A stretch of 64,000 bases of DNA from an uncultured Eubacteriales bacterium (GTDB lineage: Bacteria; Bacillota; Clostridia; UBA1381; UMGS1253), in assembly GCA_902492065.1 (NCBI GenBank), contig CABUKE010000001.1, positions 496,001 to 560,000 on the forward strand, read 5' to 3'. Both the position numbers and the translations under genes were made by a program. Shown here in pieces: positions 1 to 7,992 of the stretch. Positions within the stretch are counted from its first letter, which is position 1, and each line of letters begins with the position of its first letter. The notes beneath the pieces are model-generated. The model was not told the origin of the DNA. It did not search any database and was given only the letters and a program-made list of their open reading frames with translations.

Positions 1-384
1 TTTGACGATGCAAAGGTGAGCCAGGAATGGTATTTGATGTACAAGACAATTATGACGGACGGAATCAAAATCGGCTATTACCCGCACTGCGACGTTGTGG
101 CATACCGGAACCCCACTGGGGGGATCAGCGGCGGGCCGCACAAGATTGCGTGGGAAAAGAAGCTGTATCAGTTCAAAAAGCGGCATTTTGACCTTCTGAG
201 CAAAAAGGAACAGCGTTACGTTACCTTTCGGTTTTATGCCGTTTTGACAGCGGCGGCAAAACGGAACCGGAAGTATTTGCTCGCGCTGGGCTATTTGTGC
301 AGGTGCTTTTTTACATCGCCGTGCAATTTCTTTCGGGAGCTTATCCACATGGCGCAAAAGCGCAGGCAATATAAGTTTAAGTAA
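1..384 (+). CDS. Glycosyltransferase family 2, C-terminal part (5' end outside window)
   Basis: The open frame runs in from the left edge and ends at TAA 382-384, so only the last 127 residues are visible. The visible part begins with an acidic FDD segment followed by a hydrophobic stretch ending LMYK, then GYYPHCDVVAYRNP, which looks like the acceptor-side region after the catalytic aspartates in GT2 enzymes such as rhamnosyl- or galactosyltransferases of cell-surface polysaccharides. The tail is rich in Lys, Arg and aromatic residues and may lie against the membrane. The nucleotide-binding half is missing from the window, so the sugar donor cannot be inferred. The next gene starts 18 bases downstream on the same strand, so the two are probably co-transcribed. 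Confidence 0.55.
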   Translation, partial: FDDAKVSQEWYLMYKTIMTDGIKIGYYPHCDVVAYRNPTGGISGGPHKIAWEKKLYQFKKRHFDLLSKKEQRYVTFRFYAVLTAAAKRNRKYLLALGYLCRCFFTSPCNFFRELIHMAQKRRQYKFK

Positions 385-401
385 AAGAGGAGTCCGTGCA
401 G

Positions 402-1394
402 ATGAAAAAATTTAAAGTTTGTATCGTTGGGTGCGGGTTTATGACGAAGGAGGGGCACGGCCCGTCCTGCGCCAAGTATGCAGCAGAACACGACGGCGTA
501 GAGCTGGCGGCGTGCTGCGACATTAATCCCGCGGCGGCGCAGGAGGTCTGTGACCGCTTCGGATTTGCACGCGCATACACCGACTACCTCGAAATGGTGG
601 AACGGGAGCGGCCGGACGCTGTGATAGTCGTTACGCCGGACACGCTGACGTGTGAAGTCAGCGTTGCATTGCTAAAGCGCAAGATTCCGATTCTGCTGGA
701 AAAACCGCCGGGACTCGACCGGGAGCAGACGATGTCGATTCACCGTGCGGCGATGGAAAACCATACGCCGGCGCGCGTTGCGTTTAACCGGCGGTATACG
801 CCGCTGTTGCGCGCATTGGCGGAGGAGATGCAGCAGACAGGCGCGCCTTTGCAGGATATCAGTTGCATGTTTATTCGCGTTGGGCGGAAGGACGAGGACT
901 TTTCCACGACGGCGATTCATGGAATCGATACAGTAAAATACCTGGCTGGATGCGAATATGAAACTGCGGCATTTCAGTACCAGGACATTGTGTTTGAGGA
1001 TAAGCCGGTTACAAACACGCTTATGAGCGCAAAGATGGAAAATGGCGCCTCCGCATCGCTGACATTTCTGCCGTGCGGCGGCTGCGTGGTGGAGCGGATT
1101 ACGGTAACACAGATTGGTTATACGTTCTTTCTCTATCTCCCTGTCTGGGGTGGAGCCGATGCTCCGGGGCGCCTCGACTGCATGAAGGACGGGAAAATTT
1201 ACAAGACGGTGGAGGGCGGCGCGTATACGCTGCATGAATCCAACGGTTATTATGATGAGAGCAGACTGTTTTTTGACGCGCTACGTGCTGGAGAGGAACT
1301 TGAATGTGACGTTCTCAGCGGTCTCAGCAGCGTGGAAATTGCGCAACATATGCGACAGCGAAAGAGAAATTATAAAAAATGTAATATTTTGTAA
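402..1394 (+). CDS. Gfo/Idh/MocA family oxidoreductase
   Basis: NAD(P)-dependent oxidoreductases of this family act on sugars, inositols or nucleotide sugars in the cytoplasm. Residues 1-30 contain a Rossmann dinucleotide-binding motif (KVCIVGCGFM, then an acidic residue after the second strand), and the signature EKPPGLD lies near residue 90, corresponding to the family EKP motif. The length of about 330 residues is normal. ATG 402 is preferred over an in-frame GTG at 396, because AGAGGAG at 386-392 sits 9 bases before 402 but only 3 before 396. Following a glycosyltransferase gene by 18 bases, it may make or modify a nucleotide sugar for a surface glycan, but its substrate cannot be read from the sequence. 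The C-terminus is basic (RQRKRNYKK). Confidence 0.85.
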   Translation: MKKFKVCIVGCGFMTKEGHGPSCAKYAAEHDGVELAACCDINPAAAQEVCDRFGFARAYTDYLEMVERERPDAVIVVTPDTLTCEVSVALLKRKIPILLEKPPGLDREQTMSIHRAAMENHTPARVAFNRRYTPLLRALAEEMQQTGAPLQDISCMFIRVGRKDEDFSTTAIHGIDTVKYLAGCEYETAAFQYQDIVFEDKPVTNTLMSAKMENGASASLTFLPCGGCVVERITVTQIGYTFFLYLPVWGGADAPGRLDCMKDGKIYKTVEGGAYTLHESNGYYDESRLFFDALRAGEELECDVLSGLSSVEIAQHMRQRKRNYKKCNIL

Positions 1395-1432
1395 AAAAAC
1401 AACAAAAAATTAGTAAAATTAGTGTAAAATAG

Positions 1433-1461
1433 TTGTACAATATGGGAAAGCATGTTATAAT
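1433..1461 (+). promoter_or_regulatory. Sigma-A promoter of the DUF805 gene
   Basis: TTGTAC (1433-1438) and TATAAT (1456-1461) are separated by 17 bases and lie 35 bases before the ATG at 1497. The preceding 40 bases are A/T rich. Confidence 0.7.
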
Positions 1462-1496
1462 TTAATTGTACTATATTTTTTAGGGAGGGGTAGTAT

Positions 1497-1862
1497 ATGA
1501 ACTACTATCTGGAGTGCTTTAAAAAGTACGCCACATTTGCGGGGAGAGCAAGAAGAAAGGAATACTGGATGTTTGTTCTTTTTAACATTATTGCATCCAT
1601 TATTCTTGGCATCATTGAGAGACTGTGCGGGATTCCTTTGGTTCTGACGTCGCTGTATACTTTGGCGGTTCTGATTCCTAACATTGCCGTTATAGTGCGC
1701 CGTCTGCACGATACGGGCCGGTCCGGCGCGTGGTGGTGGATTATGTTCGTTCCGTTTATTGGGGGAATCTGGCTGCTGGTGCTGATGTGTCTGGATAGCG
1801 AGCCGACAGAGAACCAGTATGGGCCGAACCCGAAGGCTGGGGAGTCTGCGGCGCAGGCATAA
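1497..1862 (+). CDS. DUF805 family membrane protein
   Basis: This is a 121-residue integral membrane protein of the DUF805 (YhaH-like) family, whose biochemical role is unknown. It opens with the family-typical MNYYLECFKKYATFAGRARRKEYW (given here only as its character: Tyr-rich start, then GRARRKEYW), followed by three or four hydrophobic segments (about residues 25-45, 50-70 and 80-102). The motif RRLHDTGRSGAWW near residue 64 is a hallmark of the family. A GGGAGGGG ribosome site precedes the ATG and a promoter lies directly upstream. A rho-independent terminator follows, so it is a single-gene unit. Confidence 0.85.
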   Translation: MNYYLECFKKYATFAGRARRKEYWMFVLFNIIASIILGIIERLCGIPLVLTSLYTLAVLIPNIAVIVRRLHDTGRSGAWWWIMFVPFIGGIWLLVLMCLDSEPTENQYGPNPKAGESAAQA

Positions 1863-1893
1863 AATCCAGGAAACTACATAAATAAGGGAAAAG

Positions 1894-1919
1894 GACGCGG
1901 TTATGCCGCGTCTTTTTTT
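1894..1919 (+). terminator. Rho-independent terminator after the DUF805 gene
   Basis: The stem GACGCGG (1894-1900) pairs with CCGCGTC (1906-1912) around a five-base loop and is followed by seven T. Confidence 0.85.
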
Positions 1920-2045
1920 GCGTAAAAAAAGAGATTCTGTCAACCAAATTTTGCATAAACTATGGACAACCATTCATAAATCCACATTACGCGAATATAT
2001 ATAGAAATAGACAAAACAGGAACAAAAGCGAAAGGGTGTTGCGGA

Positions 2046-4604
2046 ATGTGGTACAATGGCAGTAAGGAGACTGTGTTGGAACGCCTCGGCACGGGCGTGC
2101 GCGCCGGGTTGACGCAGGGGGAGGTTTTGCAGCGGCAGCAGCGGTACGGGAGAAACGAGCTTGCGCATAAAAAGGAGGACAGTCTTTTTGTCCGGTTTTT
2201 GGCACAGTTTCAGGATTATATGGTGATTATCTTGCTTATTGCGGCCGCAATCTCCTTTGCGGTGTCTCTGTTTAATGGGGAGGCGGACTTTTTTGACCCG
2301 ATTATTATTTTAGCCATCGTTGTACTCAACGCTATGATTGGCGTATTTCAGGAGAGTAAGGCGCAAAAGGCGCTCGAAGCCCTGCAAAAGATGAGCGCGC
2401 CGACGGTGACTGTCCTGCGCGGCGGCGAAAAGCAAACCATGAATGCGGACGAGCTTGTGATTGGCGACATCATCTATCTGGAAACGGGCGATCTCGTGCC
2501 CGCTGACGCGCGTCTGATTGAGGCTGTTTCTCTGACATGCGACGAGGCGGCGCTCACCGGCGAGTCCATGGCGGTGGAGAAGGATGCAGCCTTTTGTACG
2601 GAAGGGGAAATCAATATCGCGGACGCAAAAAACATGGTCTTTTCCTCCTGCACCGTCATGAGCGGACATGCTGTCGCGGTTGTTGTGGAAACAGGCATGA
2701 ATACACAGGTCGGAAAGATTGCAAAAATGATTATCGAGAGCGAAGCGCCGCAGACCCCGCTCCAGGAAAAACTGGCCCGGACGGGGAAAACACTTGGCAT
2801 TCTGGCGCTTGTCATCTGTGGGATTATTTTTCTAATGGGACTAGTGCGGCATCTACCGATTTTTGATATGTTTATGACCTCGATCAGTCTTGCGGTTGCG
2901 GCAATTCCAGAGGGACTGCCGGCCATTGTGACGATTATGCTCGCGCTCGGCGTACAGCGCATGGTAAAAAAGAACGCAATTATCCGTAAGTTGCCGGCGG
3001 TGGAAACGCTGGGGAGCGCGAGCGTCATCTGTTCGGACAAGACCGGGACGCTGACAATGAACAAAATGAGTGTGACAAAGGTGCATGGGAACCGCAGCCT
3101 TGCCCTCGACCTGGGCGCGCTGTGCAATAACGATGCAGACCCGACCGAGCGCGCCATTTTAGAGGCGGCAAAACTGGATGGATGCGAGATTGACCTTCTG
3201 CAAAAGCGGTATCTGCGTGTGCGGGAGGTACCGTTTGACTCCAAAAAGAAGTTTATGGCAACCATACATAAAACGGAACATGGCTTCCGTGCGATTGTGA
3301 AGGGCGCGCCCGACGTGGTGCTGGGCATGTGCGAGTTGTCGCATATGGCGCGGGAGAGCGTGGAGGAGGAGAATTTGAATATGGCGCGTGATGCGCTGCG
3401 TGTTTTAGCGGTCGCATACAAGGACGTTTCGTCCACCGACTGCGATGTGGAGCATGGGCTTACATTTGTAGGACTGGTCGGTATCATCGACCCGCCGCGT
3501 CCAGAAGCCAAAGAAGCGGTTGCCGTCTGCCGCCGGGCAGGGATTAAGCCAGTCATGATTACGGGCGACCATATCGAAACGGCGAAGGCAATCGCCGCGC
3601 AAATTGGTATCTATCGGAGTGGCGATAAGGCCATGACCGGCGCTGAGTTAAACACAGTCAGCGATGACGAGCTTGCGATGATAATTGGTGACTACAGCGT
3701 ATTTGCGCGTGTAACGCCGGAACATAAGGTACGGATTGTCAATGCGTTTGAACGGCGCGGCGAGGTTGTCGCCATGACGGGTGACGGCGTAAACGATGCG
3801 CCTGCGCTCAAGGCGGCCGACATCGGCTGCGCGATGGGGCAGAGCGGGACAGACGTATGCAAAGGTGCGGCGGATATGATTCTCTGTGACGATAACTTTT
3901 CGACCATTGTATCCGCCGTGAAGGAGGGGCGTGTCATTTTCGCCAATATTAAAAAGGCGGTTCATTTTCTTTTATCGAGCAACATGGGCGAGATTGTGAC
4001 GATCTTTTTTGCAATTTTAATCGGATGGCAGACGCCGCTTGCCGCAATTCATCTGTTGTGGGTCAACTTTATTACCGATTCCTTGCCAGCTATTGCGCTT
4101 GGCTTTGAGAAGGCGGACAACGACATTATGCAGCGAAAGCCAATCAATCGGAGGAAGGGCCTGTTTGCCGACGGGCTTGGCGTTACTATCTTTTTAGAGG
4201 GCGTTATGATTGGAACGCTGGCACTGATTGCGTTCAGCTTTGGCACGCACATTTACGGTGACGTAACGGTTGCACAGACAATGGCCTTTTGCGTGCTTTG
4301 TTTGTCACAGCTCGTACACGCATTTAATATGCGTTCCAGCGAGTCGCTGTTTAAGATTGGGTTTTTCAGCAATAAGGTTATGAATCTGGCGTTTGGCGCG
4401 TGTGTCGCGCTTCAGCTCGCGGTAATTTGTATTTTGCCGCTGTCGAAGGTGTTTAAAGTTGTGCCGCTCAGCGGTATACAGTGGCTAACGGTGGGATTGC
4501 TGTCCCTTGCGCCGCTGGTGATTATTGAGCTGGAAAAATTCCTGCAAAAAAAGCTTTCTGCGCTGCAAAGCAAACCAAAACGAAAGTTTTTGTTTGAAAA
4601 ATAA
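2046..4604 (+). CDS. P-type calcium-transporting ATPase
   Basis: This 852-residue pump of the P2A (SERCA/PacL) group is predicted to export Ca2+ (possibly Mn2+) across the cytoplasmic membrane using ATP. An N-terminal cation-ATPase domain precedes TM1-2. The actuator motif TGES is near residue 171 and PEGLP in TM4 near residue 290 is the ion-binding motif. The phosphorylated Asp331 lies in SDKTGTLT, and the hinge motif TGDGVNDAPALK is near residue 580. The C-terminal cation-ATPase domain holds the remaining helices, including NFITDSLPAIALG in TM6. The AAAGGGTG ribosome site supports ATG 2046. All catalytic motifs are intact. A membrane protein gene of the DUF421 family follows after 83 bases on the same strand. 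Confidence 0.93.
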   Translation: MWYNGSKETVLERLGTGVRAGLTQGEVLQRQQRYGRNELAHKKEDSLFVRFLAQFQDYMVIILLIAAAISFAVSLFNGEADFFDPIIILAIVVLNAMIGVFQESKAQKALEALQKMSAPTVTVLRGGEKQTMNADELVIGDIIYLETGDLVPADARLIEAVSLTCDEAALTGESMAVEKDAAFCTEGEINIADAKNMVFSSCTVMSGHAVAVVVETGMNTQVGKIAKMIIESEAPQTPLQEKLARTGKTLGILALVICGIIFLMGLVRHLPIFDMFMTSISLAVAAIPEGLPAIVTIMLALGVQRMVKKNAIIRKLPAVETLGSASVICSDKTGTLTMNKMSVTKVHGNRSLALDLGALCNNDADPTERAILEAAKLDGCEIDLLQKRYLRVREVPFDSKKKFMATIHKTEHGFRAIVKGAPDVVLGMCELSHMARESVEEENLNMARDALRVLAVAYKDVSSTDCDVEHGLTFVGLVGIIDPPRPEAKEAVAVCRRAGIKPVMITGDHIETAKAIAAQIGIYRSGDKAMTGAELNTVSDDELAMIIGDYSVFARVTPEHKVRIVNAFERRGEVVAMTGDGVNDAPALKAADIGCAMGQSGTDVCKGAADMILCDDNFSTIVSAVKEGRVIFANIKKAVHFLLSSNMGEIVTIFFAILIGWQTPLAAIHLLWVNFITDSLPAIALGFEKADNDIMQRKPINRRKGLFADGLGVTIFLEGVMIGTLALIAFSFGTHIYGDVTVAQTMAFCVLCLSQLVHAFNMRSSESLFKIGFFSNKVMNLAFGACVALQLAVICILPLSKVFKVVPLSGIQWLTVGLLSLAPLVIIELEKFLQKKLSALQSKPKRKFLFEK

Positions 4605-4687
4605 AAACAGGCAAGTTTTCTTTCCCGCCGTACATAGAATTTTGCTTCACAGGCAAACTATAAGGGAAGCAAAAAGGCGGTGCAAAG

Positions 4688-5368
4688 ATGTTAGTCATTC
4701 TGATTCGGACATTTCTTTTATATTTGCTTGTCGTAGTAGCCATGCGGATGATGGGAAAGCGGCAGGTCGGGGAGCTGCAGCCGTCGGAGCTTGTCATTGC
4801 AATCATGATTTCCGACGTGGCGTCTATTCCCATGCAGAATACAGGTGTTCCGCTGCTCAGCGGCGTGGTGCCGATCCTGACGCTGTTGATTGCGGAGCTG
4901 ATTGTGTCGTTTATCAGCCTGAAAAACCGGAAAATCCGGCGGCTTCTGTCCGGTAAGCCGAGTCTTTTGATTTACAAAGGGAAAATCAATGAACGGGAGA
5001 TGGCGCGCCAGCGGTTCAACCTTGAAGACTTGCTCGAGGAGCTGCGCATTAGTAATTATGCCGACGTGTCGCAGATTGACTATGCCATTCTGGAAACAAA
5101 TGGGCAAATCAGCGTGATCCCAAAGACGGAGGCACGTCCGGTCACGATTGGCGACTTGAACCTTCAGGTACCGGATACGGAGCTGCCGTATACGATTATT
5201 TCGGACGGCCAACTCGACAGGGAGGAGCTGAAACGCTCCGGTCGGGATGAGGTCTGGCTTGACCGGCAGCTGCATGCAAACAAAGTGGGGCAGATCAAGG
5301 ACGTGTTTTTAGGAACCATTGACTCCAACGGGAATCTGTTTATCCAGGTGAAGGAGGGAAGGGGATGA
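4688..5368 (+). CDS. DUF421 domain membrane protein (YetF/YdfS-like)
   Basis: This is a 226-residue protein of the DUF421 family. Two or three transmembrane helices lie in about the first 80 residues (ILIRTFLLYLLVVVAMR, then VVPILTLLIAELIVSFI), with the family motif MGKRQVGELQPSELV at about residues 20-35. The soluble C-terminal half contains the typical FNLEDLLEELR and ISVIPK segments and DGQLDREEL. Bacillus members are linked to spores, but no molecular function is established that I know of. AAGGCGGTG precedes the ATG. The last codons overlap the DUF4363 gene (ATGA-type overlap at 5365-5368), a pairing that suggests the two proteins act together. Confidence 0.85.
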   Translation: MLVILIRTFLLYLLVVVAMRMMGKRQVGELQPSELVIAIMISDVASIPMQNTGVPLLSGVVPILTLLIAELIVSFISLKNRKIRRLLSGKPSLLIYKGKINEREMARQRFNLEDLLEELRISNYADVSQIDYAILETNGQISVIPKTEARPVTIGDLNLQVPDTELPYTIISDGQLDREELKRSGRDEVWLDRQLHANKVGQIKDVFLGTIDSNGNLFIQVKEGRG

Positions 5369-5745
5369 AGGTATTTGTAGCCTCGCTCCTGATTCTGGCG
5401 CTGATGATTGCTGGCGGCGCGGCAGGCGATATGTATTTGCAGTCTGTGGCAGATGAGATGAACACCTATGCGGACCAAATCGACCAGGCGGCTGAACAGG
5501 AGGATTATGAGCGTGTACGCGCTGTGTATCAGCAATTGCAGCAGTATTGGGACGACAACATCCGATACTTGACGGCCCTGGTTGACCATGCGCATACAGT
5601 CGAGATTGATAAGTCATTGAAGGAACTGGAGATGGGCCTGGCGGTGGAAGAAGATGTGGAGATTTTGCTTTCCAGTGCACGGGTACGGATGGAGATTACC
5701 TCTATCGCAAATGACGAACATCTCCATATAAAAAATATCTTATAA
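5365..5745 (+). CDS. DUF4363 family protein, probable partner of the DUF421 protein
   Basis: The product is 126 residues. It has an N-terminal hydrophobic segment (VFVASLLILALMIAGGAAG) that acts as a signal anchor, then an all-helical, charged extracytoplasmic part with heptad-like spacing. This layout fits DUF4363. It overlaps the preceding gene by four bases, so translation is probably coupled. No catalytic motif is visible. A strong terminator follows, closing the two-gene unit. The function is not known. Confidence 0.75.
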   Translation: MKVFVASLLILALMIAGGAAGDMYLQSVADEMNTYADQIDQAAEQEDYERVRAVYQQLQQYWDDNIRYLTALVDHAHTVEIDKSLKELEMGLAVEEDVEILLSSARVRMEITSIANDEHLHIKNIL

Positions 5746-5753
5746 AACGCTTA

Positions 5754-5790
5754 CAGGGGGGACAGCGGGTGCTGTTTTCCCCTGCTTTTT
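5754..5790 (+). terminator. Rho-independent terminator after DUF421-DUF4363
   Basis: CAGGGG plus GGACAGC (5754-5766) pairs imperfectly with GCTGTTTTCCCCTG (5771-5784) and is followed by CTTTTTT. Confidence 0.8.
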
Positions 5791-5978
5791 TATTACCGGA
5801 CGGTGTATTAGCAGCAGAAAAAAAGTTTCACGCCATAGAGTTGTTTATTTATCAAATATTTAAAATCAGAATTGCGTATAAGGCAATATTTTTGTAAAAA
5901 GTGTGAACAGGCAACAATTAAATTCCGCAACTTTTTTTAGTACAATTAAGTAAAGAGGAGAAGGGGGGTAATCGTAAG

Positions 5979-6311
5979 ATGGACTATTACCTTATGGGGA
6001 AGCGGATTCGGGAAGAACGGGTGAAATTAGGCTATACACAGGAAAAGCTTGCGGAAAAAGCGGGGATAAGTACAAATTTTTTAGCTTGTATTGAAGGGGG
6101 TATCCGTCGGGGAAGCTTTGAGACCTATGTGAAGCTTGTTAACGTGTTGGGGACAACATTGGACAATATAACGCGAGATTTTATAGACGCGGCAGAAACG
6201 AATGTTTTGAAGAACGAATTGAACCGATATTTTGATTTGTTAGATGAAACGGAGCAGGAAATTATCGTTGGACTGATGAAATCATATCAAAACCATAAAA
6301 AAAATAAATGA
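5979..6311 (+). CDS. XRE family transcriptional regulator
   Basis: This is a 110-residue DNA-binding protein. Residues 6-60 form a Cro/CI-type helix-turn-helix (KRIREERVKLGYTQEKLAEKAG, with the recognition helix around STNFLACIEGG). The C-terminal 45 residues are helical and probably mediate dimerisation. There is no sensor or protease domain. GAGAAGGGGGG precedes the ATG and a terminator directly follows the stop, so it is a stand-alone regulator. Its target is not evident; the flanking esterase gene has its own promoter. Confidence 0.85.
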   Translation: MDYYLMGKRIREERVKLGYTQEKLAEKAGISTNFLACIEGGIRRGSFETYVKLVNVLGTTLDNITRDFIDAAETNVLKNELNRYFDLLDETEQEIIVGLMKSYQNHKKNK

Positions 6312-6322
6312 GAATACAAAGC

Positions 6323-6346
6323 CGGTGGCAATGCCACCGCTTTTTT
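6323..6346 (+). terminator. Rho-independent terminator after the XRE gene
   Basis: CGGTGGC (6323-6329) pairs with GCCACCG (6333-6339) around a three-base loop and is followed by CTTTTTT. Confidence 0.85.
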
Positions 6347-6357
6347 ATATGTTGATA

Positions 6358-6386
6358 TTGCAAACTGGCAGAACAAGTGCTATAAT
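6358..6386 (+). promoter_or_regulatory. Sigma-A promoter of the CE15-like esterase gene
   Basis: TTGCAA (6358-6363) is spaced 17 bases from a perfect TATAAT (6381-6386), 30 bases before the ATG at 6417. Confidence 0.75.
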
Positions 6387-6416
6387 GGCCGTAAATTGGA
6401 TTGGGGAGGGGAGACA

Positions 6417-7508
6417 ATGGGGATTGTAATTCCAGATGTGCTGCAAATGCAGGAAGGGTCTTGCGTGAGCGAAGTGGAACAGTGGAACGCCCGCAGGGAG
6501 GAGATCCTGGAGCTGTTTACGCGGGAGGTTTACGGCCGGATTCCGTTCCAAAGTCAAGGTGTGAAGGTTGAGAGAACGCCGGAAGACGATTATATTTATA
6601 ATGGAACGGTAAAGCGGAGAAAACAGATTTTAACGGCAACCACAGACCGGGGGACATTTTCCTTTCCGGTATGGACGTTTCTTCCGGCAAAGGGACATAA
6701 CTTCCCCGTATTTGTTTACTGTATGCTGCGCGGACAGGCGGAGCAGTATGACCTCGACGGGGAAGCGCATATGAGCGTTGTGCCGGTTGAGGAGATAACA
6801 GCGCGCGGCTATGCGGTGGTTATTTACCGCGTTACAGACATTGCACCGGACCGCTATGACGGCTTTCATAGCGGCGTATTTGCTCAGTTAGACGGGGAGC
6901 GTAGGGGAGATTCCTGGGGGACGATTGCGGCATGGGCGTGGGCAGGAAGCCGCGTAATGGATTACATCTGTTCGGATACAGCGTGTTTTGACTCTGCGCG
7001 TGCATGTATTGTTGGACACTCGCGCGGCGGAAAGACAGCGCTCTGGTGCGGCGCCTGTGACACCCGTTTTCAGTTGGTGATATCCAACAATTCTGGCTGT
7101 ACAGGCGCAGCAATATCGCGTGGAAAACAGGGAGAGGATATTGCGGCGATTAACCGTCAGTTTCCGCATTGGTTTTGTGAAAATTACAAAAAATATAACG
7201 GACACGAGGAATTGCTCCCGGTTGACCAGCACATGCTGCTTGCTCTGATTGCACCGCGTTTGCTGTATGTTACGAGTGCGTCGGAGGATTTGTGGGCTGA
7301 CCCGGAAAAAGAGCTGGAATCGTGTCGGCTTGCAAGTGCGGTATACCGCCTGTTTGGAGAAACAGGGCTGAAAGCGCCGGAGCAGATTGTGCTTGACCGG
7401 CAGTATGGAGAGGGGAAAATTGCCTACCACCGCCGCACAGGGGAGCACAAGCTGACGGAATTTGACTGGAAGCTGTTTATGGACTATGCCGACCGGAAAT
7501 TAAAGTGA
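6417..7508 (+). CDS. CE15-like glucuronoyl esterase family alpha/beta hydrolase (no signal peptide)
   Basis: The 363-residue product resembles carbohydrate esterase family 15, whose members cleave esters between glucuronic acid and lignin alcohols or model methyl esters. The nucleophile Ser202 is in GHSRGGK. The CE15-type segments SNNSGCTGAA, FPHWFC and LPVDQHMLLALIAPR follow, and SASEDLWADP precedes the C-terminal HxxTxFDW with catalytic His344. ATG 6417 follows GGGGAGGGGAGA ideally; an upstream TTG at 6396 would lie before that site. Known CE15 enzymes are mostly secreted. This one starts directly with a soluble sequence, so it probably acts in the cytoplasm on imported ester-bearing saccharides. 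It is transcribed alone. Confidence 0.8.
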   Translation: MGIVIPDVLQMQEGSCVSEVEQWNARREEILELFTREVYGRIPFQSQGVKVERTPEDDYIYNGTVKRRKQILTATTDRGTFSFPVWTFLPAKGHNFPVFVYCMLRGQAEQYDLDGEAHMSVVPVEEITARGYAVVIYRVTDIAPDRYDGFHSGVFAQLDGERRGDSWGTIAAWAWAGSRVMDYICSDTACFDSARACIVGHSRGGKTALWCGACDTRFQLVISNNSGCTGAAISRGKQGEDIAAINRQFPHWFCENYKKYNGHEELLPVDQHMLLALIAPRLLYVTSASEDLWADPEKELESCRLASAVYRLFGETGLKAPEQIVLDRQYGEGKIAYHRRTGEHKLTEFDWKLFMDYADRKLK

Positions 7509-7520
7509 AACACAAATAGA

Positions 7521-7555
7521 AGCGCCTCTGCTTACTTGAGCAGAGGCGCTTTTTA
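7521..7555. terminator. Terminator hairpin between convergent esterase and spoIIID genes
   Basis: AGCGCCTCTGCT (7521-7532) pairs perfectly with AGCAGAGGCGCT (7539-7550), followed by TTTTT on the plus strand. It lies between two convergent genes. The T tract is good only for the plus strand. Confidence 0.85.
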
Positions 7556-7559
7556 TCAG

Positions 7560-7817
7560 TCAGGCATGTTTGATTTGTTCGTATTTCCGTTTTGTGGCAA
7601 GTCCGCCCCGGATATGGCGCTGGGCTTTGTTTTTGTCTAAAACGTCCTTGACTTCGTTATACAGCGAAAAGTTCAAATGCTTGAGCCGCTGTGTGATATC
7701 TTTATGTACGGTTGATTTGCTGATATTGAAATGCTTCGCCGTGGACCGCACGGTCGCTTCATTTTCTATGATATAATTTGCAAAATCCACGACCCTTTCT
7801 TCGATGTAGCCTTTCAA
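7560..7817 (-). CDS. spoIIID: Sporulation transcriptional regulator SpoIIID
   Basis: The 85-residue protein matches SpoIIID, the DNA-binding regulator that modulates SigE-dependent genes in the mother cell during sporulation. The conserved start (GYIEERVVDFANYIIEN) is followed by the helix-turn-helix STAKHFNISKSTVHKDIT, and then by RHIRGGLATKRKY near the C-terminus, a strongly conserved signature. Translation is taken from TTG 7817, since AAGGGGG lies seven bases upstream and no ATG is available nearby. It is slightly shorter than the Bacillus protein (about 93 residues). Its presence is direct evidence that the organism carries a mother-cell sporulation programme. Confidence 0.95.
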   Translation of the reverse strand: MKGYIEERVVDFANYIIENEATVRSTAKHFNISKSTVHKDITQRLKHLNFSLYNEVKDVLDKNKAQRHIRGGLATKRKYEQIKHA

Positions 7818-7912
7818 AACAAGACCCCCTTATTTTGCACTTCCGGTTTCAAACCGTCTTATTACTTTTATATGTCGATTTTGACTTGTTCAGAACTGAA
7901 TTCGGAAAATCC

Positions 7913-7941
7913 TTGCATTGCAGTAACTAATAGGGTATAAT
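7913..7941 (+). promoter_or_regulatory. Sigma-A promoter of the secreted protein gene
   Basis: TTGCAT (7913-7918), 17 bases, TATAAT (7936-7941), about 50 bases before ATG 7993. Confidence 0.75.
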
Positions 7942-7992
7942 CAAGTTGGGGTAAATCTGCACAGGAACGACAGAAGAAAGGAAGGGAAATTT

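Noticed and set aside
2474..3556. 360-codon frame antisense to the Ca2+ ATPase
   Set aside because: It is a shadow of the conserved ATPase gene and its product is Ser/Thr-rich with no motif.
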